A stretch of DNA of 64,000 bases. It comes from Volvox africanus. Lineage: Eukaryota > Chlorophyta > Chlorophyceae > Chlamydomonadales > Volvocaceae. The DNA lies in contig BSDZ01000014.1 in the NCBI GenBank assembly GCA_030268105.1, positions 2,066,501 to 2,130,500 of the forward strand. The letters run 5' to 3'. Positions 37,390 to 54,922 of this stretch are shown here, piece after piece. Each line of letters starts with the position of its first letter. Within the stretch, counting starts at the first letter, position 1. Position numbers and translations under genes: made by a program. The notes beneath the pieces are model-generated. The model searched no databases. It was not told where the DNA came from and was given only the letters and a program-made list of their open reading frames with translations.

Positions 37390-38737
37390 CAGTAGAGAGT
37401 CGCAGGATCACATGGACTGCGTGCACAGTCACTGATGAGGTGGCCGTCCGCGCAGCCTGTGCTTAGATGGTGTCCAGTCCATCCTTTCGGTTAGGTAGAG
37501 CACTTTGATGCAATGCTCCCTTGGGGAAGTCGGCAGATGCACGAGGTGCTTGGTCTCGATCCAGGCCAGTATGCAGGATTAGTTTATAGCAGTCGAGATG
37601 TACGGTAGCACCATAGGGTTATTAAAGTATTGGCAGCGTATCTAAATTGCTTGTAGAAGGGGGCATTCTTTGTTCTCATGCAGGAAGTGGTACCATCGCG
37701 ACGGATGCCTTCGTGTGCTCAACTGCGGTGTGAGGCAGGCAGTGTTTGTACAGTATTGCTTTCAAATATGCTGCTACAGCGTGTGGTTTGTTAGGTCTTA
37801 GATGTGTTGCATGCGCGATGCAGTTAATCGTGCGGCCTGCCGCTTGATAACTCGTGAGGCTGCGGTTGTGGCTTGGACGACTTGACCTCTTAAGGCCGTT
37901 TGCCGTACAGTACCTGCTTACGACTATGACATCCTGGGGCCATTTTAACGGATGGCACCGTTCTCTCTGAACCTCTTACTGTTTTAATTTATTAGAAACC
38001 AACTACTTATCCGCGCAACCCGCCTCGATCCGTTGCGTCTTGGTGTTTCGGGAACTGTCACGATGTCAAGCACTATCCTAGATAACATCAGCCATTATGC
38101 ATTAAGTAGCTCCCAACAGCGGCATCAGCAGCGTTGTTTAGTTCTCTACGGCTCCTGTGCTTTGAAATTGCACCGTTACAATTTTGTCCATGGCCAACTC
38201 GCCGCTCCGCTTTACAACATGGAAAAACGCCATATTCTAAGCAGCTTAACATGTAAAGCTTCTGTCAGTAAAACGAACACTGTATCAACCGGTCTGCGGG
38301 AATTCGGGTAGGCCTTATCTCAACACCAACTTTCATTCAATCCTTGGAGCCTTTCATGAAGTAAAATATAACTTAGACTGTGCGTGGCCTAAACATTTGC
38401 ATGACAAATGATGAAGAGCTCTTGCATACCTGCGAGTATGGAGTCACCAGGTGCCGCATCGTCGTACCATAATATGTACCAAACCATCCTAGTGACAGCT
38501 TCATTGCTCTAATTAATACCTGAGAAATACCTTCATCATGGAGGCCTGGACTGCTGCACGTACTTACAATCCAGATGTCGTCCCATCCCTGGATAAATCC
38601 ACGCAAAGCCACCACCACCACTAACCCACATCTTTGTCCGCCAGCGCTGCACCTCTCTCCCTCGCCGGGGTTTCCCTACCCATGTTCCTTTGAATATCAG
38701 TTTCTAGATCATTCCCGTATGTATCCCTCCCCGATAG
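37390..38737. other. 3' UTR of PCF11-like gene and upstream region of CDPK
   Basis: A long 3' region; the first TGTAA I see is at 38252-38256, over 860 bp past the stop. The missing N-terminal exon(s) of the kinase should be here. The ATG at 38538 (M-E-A-W-T-A-A-R) is a candidate, but no donor of the right phase was found. Confidence 0.45.
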
Positions 38738-44599
<5,862 letters not shown>

Positions 44600-44705
44600 G
44601 TGTGTACGGGGGGCAAGAGGGGCATCGGAACTTCCAGCCCAGACCGTCATTCTCTCATTTGCTCATCTGCTTTGACATGTCATTTTATTTATCCATAAAT
44701 CACTG

Positions 44706-44710
44706 TGTAA
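44706..44710 (+). terminator. TGTAA poly(A) signal of CDPK
   Basis: 107 bp after the kinase stop codon; consistent with a volvocine polyadenylation signal. Confidence 0.6.
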
Positions 44711-46684
44711 GTTTGCCGTGAGATGATGTGCCGCAGCTGCTCAAGAGGAATGCCGCGTCCCAATTTTCCGTTAGTACGGCGACGGTTTTAACGTTATGTT
44801 CGTTGCGCGCGTGGTTATACCGGGGTAAGATAATAACATGGTTTATTAATGGTGATATTTTTACCAAATTGGGACGTCGTGACAAAAGGTTCGGAATCTC
44901 CTTCAGACAGCAAATAGTCAATTTTCATGCAATCCCGGTTGGTGGTTACTATGGTGGTTGGTGGTTAGTTGTTAGCCAGCTGTTAGCCAGTTTTTCAGTA
45001 CAACAGGACCGCCTGCCTGCATAACCCCACAAGTGGTGAAATGGGGAAATGTGTGGAGGCATAATCTGACAGCAGGAATCTGTACGACCACGACCCCCTG
45101 GAGGGATTAGCTTCCTTAGGGTATGGCAAATTGACCTTGATGACTTTAATGATTTAAGATCTTTGTCGTGGCGGATTCTGTACGTCAGGGCTTATGCTGT
45201 CAGACGTATATTTGGGCTGCCTGTTTTAAGCATTTTAATTAAATGAAAGAATAAGGTCCGTTCGGAGCCCAGATAAAGGTTTGTATAGCTTCCGGTGCAT
45301 CCTTGGATGGTTGTGCGTCCTTTTGCGCGGAAGCCCTCCTACATAAGGCCCTGATATTATTAAGCGGGAAAGAAGGGCAGCAGACCCAGCGACCCGCGCA
45401 ACCACCGTAGCTATCTGGGCCTGGACAGCATATATGGCGGTAGCCCGATGGATATCTAAAAGTATGATATGATACAATGCGGAAAGATCGTACGACCCAG
45501 CGTAACGTAATATGCGCGGGGTTTTATATGGTGTAGGTATATCAGGCAGGCAGGCAAGCATGAGCTCGCAATATACATACTTCATACTTCGTACACTATA
45601 CTACGTCATACATGTTTATGTGTAGGCGCTGACCCAAATCCCAAAACCTTATCTGACCACTCCCCGTGTGGGTTGCAGTTATGGGAGTTACAGGTGGCTG
45701 CATGCTGCTGGGTCCTTAGCGAAAAGGTTGTCACAGGGAAGGGCGGGAAACGATATACGACGAACACATGGGATGATACGTTTAGAGGAAGTGGGGGATT
45801 TGAGGGATGGCGGTGGAATGAAGAGACTTACCTAAACCCTACCTGACCCTACCTAACTTGCTGGGAGCGCCATGTGACTGTTTTCTGCCAAGGAATAAGG
45901 TAATGCACGTATGTAATCATAATTATTTGTTAGAGCTTCGGACTTTAAGATCGACTAAGTCCGAAGTCGCTCTTCTTCACAATGCGAGCCGGGCCACCCG
46001 CACCGCGGGGCGGGCGCAGTCGGTAATCCCATACTATCTGAAACTATGGTTTTCACTTGGTTTTATATCCTGGTAAATAATACAAAGTCTGTAATAAGCT
46101 TTTGGTGTTGCGAACTGTTGATTAACCAGCGGCATGGAAGTTCATAACGAAGGGCACCGCGAAGGGCACATGACTCCTTGCGCCTGCTCAAGGATCTCAT
46201 ATTGTATACCTGGCTGTGAATCATTTATCTGATTACTGATCTCAGCAAAGCGCTGTGATGCGCTATTATGCTCGTCCAATTTGTAACCCTGCGTTCGCGC
46301 TTTTTGTGCACTTTTTGTTAGAAATGTATATTTTTGGCTATCGCACTTGCTGAGGTCTTAAGCTAATAATGCGGCATAGGACCGCGTCCGTTTCGAATAA
46401 GGCCTCAGCGTTATGACCGCATTCGTTACAACAGCCTGTTAGCCCTTTCCCGTTCAGACACTGCCGTAATGCTGTGAATGTTTTAGCAACGGATTAGCTC
46501 TTCTCGACAAAGACCCCAAGGGGCATACTTAATCATTTTTCCGTGGTTTGGGACCTGCATATGCAGTGCAAACCGGTTCTAACACAAATTGATAGGCAGG
46601 GAGGCTAAATCTGTATCACCTTCATAGCGTGAAACCCGCTCTTCATCTAGCAATTGCTCTAACTGTAAGCATTCAAGCGTAACC
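44711..46684. other. Intergenic region between CDPK and the tandem family
   Basis: Ordinary AT-leaning sequence with no phased exons. It contains a 10-bp perfect hairpin at 45936-45966 and should carry the promoter of the first family member. Confidence 0.5.
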
Positions 46685-48418
46685 ATGACGCCTTGGCTGC
46701 TATCAGCAATGCAAAATGGGGATTTGCAGGTGCGTCTCTGATTTCTGATTTGAAGTCGTCATCGCCATTTGGGTCTTCCTGACTATCCTGACTATGCGAT
46801 CACACACGCGAAACACTTTAATTAAATAGATGTCTTGCAAACCCCAAGATCCTCCCTGAATGTCTGTGTGTGCAGCAGGCAATTGGAAGTCCAGGCCTGT
46901 GCCAGTTATAATGGACAATCCTTCAAGAGCCCATATCGCCCAATCAAAAGCTCATAAAAATTCAGATTAAAAAATTCACTATTACTTGGTTTTTTTGAAA
47001 TTTTTAAAATACTCGCCAACACAAATTTGTATATGCGCGCCCTGATTGCGCCTCTCCGCTCCCAGGACCCATCTCTGCCTCGGCGACCACCAGTTCATAC
47101 GGCTGAAGAAATCCTCCGGGACGCGATGCAAAAGCATACGAACAATAAATCAACCGCTTTAAACAGCGCCCGGAAACCTAGTTATCGGCCAGTAGGCCTG
47201 TCCAGGCTGCAATTCGGTGATGGCGAATTCGATTCTGGCGTCATATCCTTTCAAAAATTCCCCGATCCTATCTCCCCTGCGGGACAACTTCCACGCGTTC
47301 GCGCGATGGTTCACGCAACTCGAACCATGTCTCGCGTTATGCTTGAGAAGCGACGTGTTAGCGTTTACGGCGATGGCGAAGACCACGAAGACGGTGATGA
47401 AGGATTTGAAAATGGCGACGAAGAAGGCAATTGCGAAGACGAACGCGAAGGCCTTCTCGCGAGGTTCATGACCATTAATAACCGCGGGCAACCCAAATCT
47501 TACGACGCGGACGGTTTGACAACGCCTGACGAGTCGGTTGAGATTTTGGAAGGCTCTGAATTGATCTCATGTGGAAGGCAAGGCCCGGTAATGTCCACCG
47601 CACCAAGGACCGTCGGGTCCGGCGGCGTCGGGTCCGGCGGCGTCGGGTCCGGCGGCGTCGGGTCCGGCGGCAGCGGCTCCAGCCGATTCCGTCGGTTCGC
47701 ATCTTCCCAGCTGTCAGTGCACGAAGGCGAAGAACGCGGTTTAACGCCCATTTCTGCCGTCAACCACCAGAACTTACGTCTTTGCGTCACAACGACAACG
47801 AGCTGCACCGGCGGGAGCGGACGTCAAACTGGCGACGACAACATGAACGACGATGTCGTACAAGCTGAGGAGGAATCTTTCGTACAACAACAGCAACCGC
47901 AACAGCTTCCGAGGACCTTCCGCTTTCAATTCTCCGGCCCCGTCACTTCCGTCACCTCCGTTACCTCCGTCCCCAATGCCCACCTAGCCGTATTGAGGCC
48001 ACCGTACAACCGCCGTATATCTGAAATTCCGTCCGATCTGTTTGAAGCACGGGGCCCCAGTCAGCCCCGCGCACGGTCGCAGCAGTACCATGCCTTCTTC
48101 AGCCCGAACGATGACAGCGGCGGCGGCGGCGGGGGCAGTGGTGCTGACGGCGGCGGCGGCGGCGGTAGCAATGGCAGCGTCAGGGCCAGAATAGGGAGCT
48201 GCAGCGGCGCCGGGCCGTCGCTGCCAGCCCGCGTCTCCCACCGCAGCAGCAATAGCCCCGTTGTCCGGCCCCAAATTCCCACTCAGATCTCCATTTCAAA
48301 CTCGCCCGTCAGTCCTTATGAAGGGGAGGGGCCAAACACAGAGCGTGTCAACCAACTGCTGAACGATTTGCGGAAGCTGGGCGGAACGCGGCTGGACGCC
48401 GCCGCCTCCCCCGGTGGT

Positions 48419-48451
<33 letters not shown>

Positions 48452-49645
48452 ACCCCCACCCCCACCATCACCGCCGCAGCTGCCGCCACTCTTGGCGGCG
48501 CCAACGCGCCATATCGCATGACGCGAAGCAGCAGCAATATGCGCCTGTTGCATCAGCGGTCTGGTATTACCGGCAGCGTCGCAAGGAGTGAGGTCAGCGA
48601 CGAGCGGTCTGCCAGCTACAGCCAGCTACAGTCGTACTCACATTCGCAGTTGCAATACTCAGCTACAGCCATCGGCCGCAGTAGCAATGGCCCTGGACTG
48701 ACAGTGCGTGTGCCGCAAATCTCAACGGTTGCGTCGAACAGTACGCCGGGATCCGGCGGCAGCGGCGGCGGCCTGGGCACCGCCAGCCAGCTGGCGAGTC
48801 CCGGGATGCCGTCGATTCGTGACTCTAGGGAGGACGACGCTCTTTTTCCCCAGGACCTCGCTTCCCCGACCATTCTGCAACTGGCCGGCAGTCCAACCTT
48901 AGCGCAGGTACGGGCTGTGATGTCCGTGCAGTCGTCGCCGACGGGTGGCTCCACCGCCGCCGCCGCCGCCGCCGCTGGCCGTAGCTTCACTCATTCTCCA
49001 ACGCGTACCCCTGAGGCAATGCTGGCGCCGACAATTCCGCCGCCGCTGCCGTCTTCGCTACCGCTGCCGCGCGCCACCGGAGCGCCGCTCGACGGCTGGA
49101 CTAACAAAAGGCCCTCGAACCACAACGCCGTACGGCGGACTGCAACGGTCAGCAGCTTCAGCAGCGCCCTCTATGCAATGGCGAAGCAGGATTCCAACAA
49201 GATGATGGAGAGGTTTAGTCCAGGCGACGGCGACGGCGGCGCATCTCCGGCAATTGCGGCAGTCCCGCAGCTGCCACTGCCACCGTCGCCGTCGCCGTCG
49301 CAGGTGGGTGAAGCTGTGAGTGGCGGCGAGGCGACGGAGGAGGTCGACAGCAGAAGGTCAGCGGCATGGAAGAGCCGCGGCGCCGTCAGCTCCGTCAGCT
49401 CCGTCAGCTCCCGCCGAATCGCCTTTGAAGGCCCTCCGTCGCTGGCGGAACCACCGCCGTTGGCGAATGACGCTCCACTCAGCGGCGGCGGCGCCGTCAG
49501 CCCAATCATGAGCCCGAGACCTGGTCCCGCGCCCCCGCCGTCCGGTTCATCACCTGGGCGGGGACTGGGGCAGCTGTTCGCGCGGGTACGGGATGCACCG
49601 CGCCGGGCTCAGAGCAGCAGCTTTGTGTTCGACCTGACGAAGTGA
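46685..49645 (+). CDS. Tandem family member 1: unrecognised MTPW / FGDGE protein
   Basis: Two exons, 46685-46729 and 47066-49645, joined in phase 0 (about 874 aa). Exon 1 encodes M-T-P-W-L-L-S-A-M-Q-N-G-D-L-Q. The N-terminal 150 aa are the conserved part: DPSLPRR..., a helix AEEILRDAMQKHTNNKS, GLSRLQFGDGE (from about residue 59) and ATRTMSRVML. The rest is disordered (Ser/Gly/Ala/Pro/Gln) with islands shared with the other copies: ERVNQLLNDLRKLG and LDGWTNKRPSNHNAVRRT. A (GSGGV)4 tract at 47615-47675 comes from a 15-bp repeat. No known domain, signal peptide or membrane segment was recognised. The first exon faintly recalls the start of an ankyrin repeat, but no repeat follows. The ORF is long and uninterrupted, which supports expression. 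The function is unknown. Confidence 0.8.
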
Positions 49646-49799
49646 AATGAAACCAAATGATGAGAGTGTTGATAATAAAGGATGAAAATATGATAACAAT
49701 TGCTGACGGCAACATATTGCGGCAAACTGACGTCACAAGGAGCAGAGAAGCGCGAGGCAGGGGGCCTTATGATCGTGGCTCGTCACTCACCACTGGTCT

Positions 49800-49918
49800 G
49801 TGAGTACGAGTAGGAGTACGAGTGCGAGTAGGTGTACGAGTGCGAGTAGGTGTACGAGTACGAGTAGGAGTATGAGTGCGAGTAGGTGTACGAGTACGAG
49901 TAGGAGTACGAGTACGAA
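49800..49918. repeat. GTACGA/GTAGGA minisatellite
   Basis: About 20 variant hexamers (GAGTAC, GAGTGC, GAGTAG, GTGTAC) in tandem, starting 155 bp after the stop of family member 1. Confidence 0.9.
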
Positions 49919-51011
49919 TTCAATTACGAATGCGACTCAGCTGCCGTGTCGCGCGCCTTTTCCACCACATTCACCAGGTATGATGACGATAATGATGATG
50001 AGTAATGTATGACATCAGTTGTTTGACGTGGGACACTGTCCTTCCGTCCGTCCGTCTGGATCGATGAAGATTGGTGGATTGTGATCACGGAGCAATGTAC
50101 GGCGAACGGCGTCAAAACCCTAGTTGATTGTTCGTCCACTCGGTGCGGTTTGATGCGATGTAGCCCTTTGACCTGTCATGTGTCATGTGTCATGTGGTGT
50201 GGTGTCGTACTGATTTCCAAGTTGGGTGTTCCGCGAATGAATTTGCGCCTCGGGTTCAGTGGTGTGAAATTGCGGCACTACACGGTTTTACGACCATGCC
50301 GTACACGGCTGGGTACGTCTCGCGGTATCAGCAATATATCCTTCTGGAACTTGCAGCTGGCTACTTGCAGTACACACACACACACACACATGCAGTATTG
50401 TTTTGTTTCGTTTATTACGGGTGGGGGGGGGGGAAATTGCGGGAGGTTAAACGCCGGGTATTGGGCGATTATGGCTTCGGGCAACAGAGGCGACGGAAGA
50501 GGAGAATTATGCACCTTTGTACGATTTCTCGTACAAATATCCCGTACCATGTACAATGTCAATATTGAAGCTGAGAATCGGGGTGCTGGGCCCGCACATT
50601 GGACATGTCACACCAAGTCATCTAGGCCTGCCTCTCTGGTTCGGCTTTTCCAGCACAGCGCAGCCCTCCATATCGTTCGCTATCTCTATCTGCTTCTGCT
50701 GTTCACTTGTTGTTCATCAATTTATGATATTCCTCAAGAAAAGTATTTTCTTGTCTTTTGGGATGGTACGGTACGGTACGGCACGGTACGGCTGCGCAGT
50801 AATGGCTTGTTTAGAGGTTGGTACGACATGTACGAGTGTGCACATGGTGTTACTCGGAGCCAATAATATCAGATAGAGAGGGCGAGTCAGAGACTGCGTG
50901 TGTGTTCTGCCGTACCTATCGTACCGAGGGTTAGTTAAGGGTGGATGCGGTGAGGCGCTTTGTGAGCGAAGACAAATAGGGGATGTGGATGTGTGAGGAG
51001 TATAATTACCG

Positions 51012-51045
51012 TTGGGTTGGGTTGGGTTGGGTTGGGTTGGGTTGG
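51012..51045. repeat. (GGGTT)n array
   Basis: About seven GGGTT pentamers in the intergenic region. Confidence 0.9.
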
Positions 51046-51318
51046 ACGGCAATCATGCGCCATCGGGCATGCATAATCTAGGAAACTGCCCATTACCAAG
51101 TTACCAATTTGCTTGGGTGTCGTACGTGCAGCGGGCAGCAATTTATGCTGTTCGAATGGTGATGGTGTTGGTGATGGGTGATGGTGATGCATATATGCAT
51201 AAACTTCAAACTTAAGAATCGAGGTGCTCCATTTCGAAATTGAAACAGTACGAACACGTACGGTTTGGATCGCTATAATGAATTCGTCACTTTTTGATAC
51301 TTATACATTTCTTGTCTG

Positions 51319-51319
51319 G

Positions 51320-51350
<31 letters not shown>

Positions 51351-51357
51351 TGTGTGT
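51319..51357. repeat. (CG)n-(TG)n alternating tract
   Basis: Seven GC/CG steps followed by about twelve GT steps; an alternating purine-pyrimidine run able to adopt Z-DNA. Confidence 0.85.
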
Positions 51358-51502
51358 TTTGCAGCTCTCAAGGATCTCACTTTGGGATCTGAAGTCATTT
51401 GTTGCATTCAAAGATGTTGCTTATTGAAATCGGCTGCAGTGTTAGGGCAGCAGGGACGGAGGTCATAATGGCTCAACTATTCCCTTATAAAGCGATTGGA
51501 AC

Positions 51503-52056
51503 GGAGAGGAGAGGAGAGGAGAGGAGAGGAGAGGAGAGGAGAGGAGAGGAGAGGAGAGGAGAGGAGAGGAGAGGAGAGGAGAGGAGAGGAGAGGAGAGGA
51601 GAGGAGAGGAGAGGAGAGGAGAGGAGAGGAGAGGAGAGGAGAGGAGAGGAGAGGAGAGGAGAGGAGAGGAGAGGAGAGGAGAGGAGAGGAGAGGAGAGGA
51701 GAGGAGAGGAGAGGAGAGGAGAGGAGAGGAGAGGAGAGGAGAGGAGAGGAGAGGAGAGGAGAGGAGAGGAGAGGAGAGGAGAGGAGAGGAGAGGAGAGGA
51801 GAGGAGAGGAGAGGAGAGGAGAGGAGAGGAGAGGAGAGGAGAGGAGAGGAGAGGAGAGGAGAGGAGAGGAGAGGAGAGGAGAGGAGAGGAGAGGAGAGGA
51901 GAGGAGAGGAGAGGAGAGGAGAGGAGAGGAGAGGAGAGGAGAGGAGAGGAGAGGAGAGGAGAGGAGAGGAGAGGAGAGGAGAGGAGAGGAGAGGAGAGGA
52001 GAGGAGAGGAGAGGAGAGGAGAGGGAGAGGGAGAGGGAGGGAGAGGAGAGGGAGGG
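51503..52056. repeat. (GAGAG)n pentamer array, about 520 bp
   Basis: More than 100 copies of GAGAG with essentially no interruption up to about 52024, then slightly degenerate G/A sequence. A pure homopurine strand. Because five is not a multiple of three, all three frames give (RRGEE)n and similar artificial peptides. Confidence 0.98.
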
Positions 52057-52975
52057 GGACGACAAAGAAAGAGCTCAGGACGAAGACGTCGTCGCCGCAA
52101 CAGGGACTTGGGAGCCGCCGGGTGGGCGCACCAGGTAGGAGGGTCGAAGTGCGGTGAATTTGGTTTTGGAGCGCATGGGAGTATGTGTTCAGCACGTCAA
52201 ATGATTAGATAACGTGCCGTACGTTCTGCGCAGTATTGTGGTGCGACATTATTGTGTACTCCTCCCGTTCGCTGCAGCTGCTGCTGTTGCTGCTGCTGAT
52301 GTCGTTGGAAGGATTAGTTCTCGAACTTGCACGTGCCGGTATTCTACAGCGCAAAAAGAACACTTTTCAAAAATCATTATAATTATCATCACCACTACCA
52401 CCGCCACTACCACCACCATCATCACAACCATCACACCATCACAACCATCTTCTTGTGCGACATTTCCATGAATATGAATATGAGTACCCAGCTATCCGTC
52501 CACTTTTTGCATGCATGTCGATACCTATCGACGCAGTTGTTACGTCGTACGTCGTACGTCGCTGACAGTGCATCGCGACAGTGCAAATGATACTGTAGCT
52601 TCGCTCCCGCCATCATTCAGAATCACAATGTATCATGTACGGTTGGTTGAGCTTCGTACGAGACAAAACACAGCGCCAAAACACGTTGTGGTCTTACGTA
52701 TACGCGTGTATCTTTCATGTTTATGCCGTAGACAGGTATCGTGTTGCAGCAAACCAACACGGGTTTTATTTGCACTTCATCGTCCCCATTGTTTTGCCAG
52801 GTAGGTGCGATGACATGGTGGCGTGTGGTTTGTGATTTAAGCAGCTGGGCATCACGGGACGTAATCAGCTTAAGTGAAGCGCCAGTACGGTAATTGCTAG
52901 CTTAGCGTGTGTGTTTGGTATTGGGGTGCGTTTACCCCTCCTACCCCCGCCAGCCAAGGGCCCATGGCCGTGCGT

Positions 52976-53352
<377 letters not shown>

Positions 53353-54922
53353 TGTATGCAACATACCTGTCTGCTTGCCAAGATGACACTCCATACCTTC
53401 CATTCGCCTGACATACATCCATGCTGATGAAAAGAATTTACGAACTAATACTGGGAGACCCGGCCCGACCCGCTGCCACCGATAGGTCTGCGACCTCTGC
53501 ACATGGTGGTAAGGGGCCTGAAAATGCCCCTTGTTGTTTGTGTAATATGTTACATTACATCCTCCGATCTTACTGAGACGTTTTTCCGTCAGTACGACTC
53601 CGCTTCCGGCGATAAGCCCTACGGTCGTACTGCCACCATTCCTGACTGCAAAGGTCTCCCGACGACGAGCCGTAATGACCTGCTGAGGGAATGACACATG
53701 CATATTGAGATTAGGGCATGAATGGGCAAAGTCTGTTAGGTAGGGACTGGCAGGGTCCTAGCGAGGGGGGGGCGGGTTGTTAGCGGCCCGGTCCCTCATA
53801 TGCAGCTCTGGAGGAGAGCCGTCGGCTACGGTGGCTATAGCGGCTATGGCGGCTATGGCCTATATCTATTCATCTGTCTATCGGAATTCCAAACACAGGC
53901 ATGTGGGGCCCAGACCAGGAGAGGGTGATGGGTATTGGCGATGCGGGTAGATATAAGTTCAAGTGATCATGGTATATGATTTCAAGTTCGGGAAAAAGAG
54001 AGGGTGGGACTTCAATGAGGGGGGCGAAATCCATCATGGATCGCTGGATGAATACGAATTAGGTTCCGGAGGGGCCTCTTGCTTCGCGCTGGTGCATCCG
54101 GATTTGCCCGATTATTTCTGCAATCAATTATTTAAGCAATCAATTAATCTTTACGCTTATAGACACAAATCGGAATTATGATATGCTACGTCCAAGATGC
54201 TTGGCCAGGTTTTGCCTGCCTTGGGTGTATTGCCTGCCTTGGGACAATATCGTATTACTATACGACATTGTCGTGGCGCATAACCGTGGTCAACAATATA
54301 AATTTATACACTTTATATAAATCGAAAAAGTCTACCAGAACTTGGCTTTTAAATTTAACCTTAAGTGAATAACTCTCTTATAACTCGAATATTGTGGCTC
54401 GTGTAGCGAACGTCATCGAAGCCGGTCAGCATAGTACATGGTGGCTAAGGGGTTGGCCAGCTGTGATCCTGATAAGTTTGCATGACATGAAATGATATGG
54501 TACTATTGGGTGTCACAAGCCTTCTTTAAAGCAGGAAAATGTATTCAGCAGTTCCAAATCAGCTCAACGAACGTGTGCGAAAGCTAGGTATATTACAAGC
54601 TTGATCGAACAGTAGCGTAAGATTTCCAGTTCGAGTGCAACGTAATTTTACCACAGCAAAGAAAACAAATACGATGTTTGAAACGCTCGTCCCCTTTGTC
54701 ATTCGATGCGAGGGCTTCTGCCAAGGGCTATGCATGTCCAGGTCATCGTTAAGTTTTCAGATTCCGTGAATATCGGAATGATTTCGGTGCACTCTCTTCT
54801 CGTTTGGCTGGTGAATAGCACTCCCTCCCAAGTACGTATAGCAAGCAAATAAGAGGAACCCTCTAGACCATAGCCCCAGAGAAGTTGAATTGCTCATATT
54901 ATTCACGGTTTACTTCTGCAGG

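Noticed and set aside
46685..46729. First exon of the tandem family as the start of an ankyrin repeat
   Set aside because: The N-G-D-L-Q ending is reminiscent, but no second helix or further repeat follows in any of the three copies.
50081..50866. 261-aa plus-strand ORF between family members 1 and 2
   Set aside because: Composition unlike the coding exons here, spans a CA repeat and a poly-G run, no homologous motif; chance open frame.
51399..52212. ORFs of 200-250 aa such as (RRGEE)n and (LLSSP)n
   Set aside because: Translations of the GAGAG array; no conserved flank or splice context.
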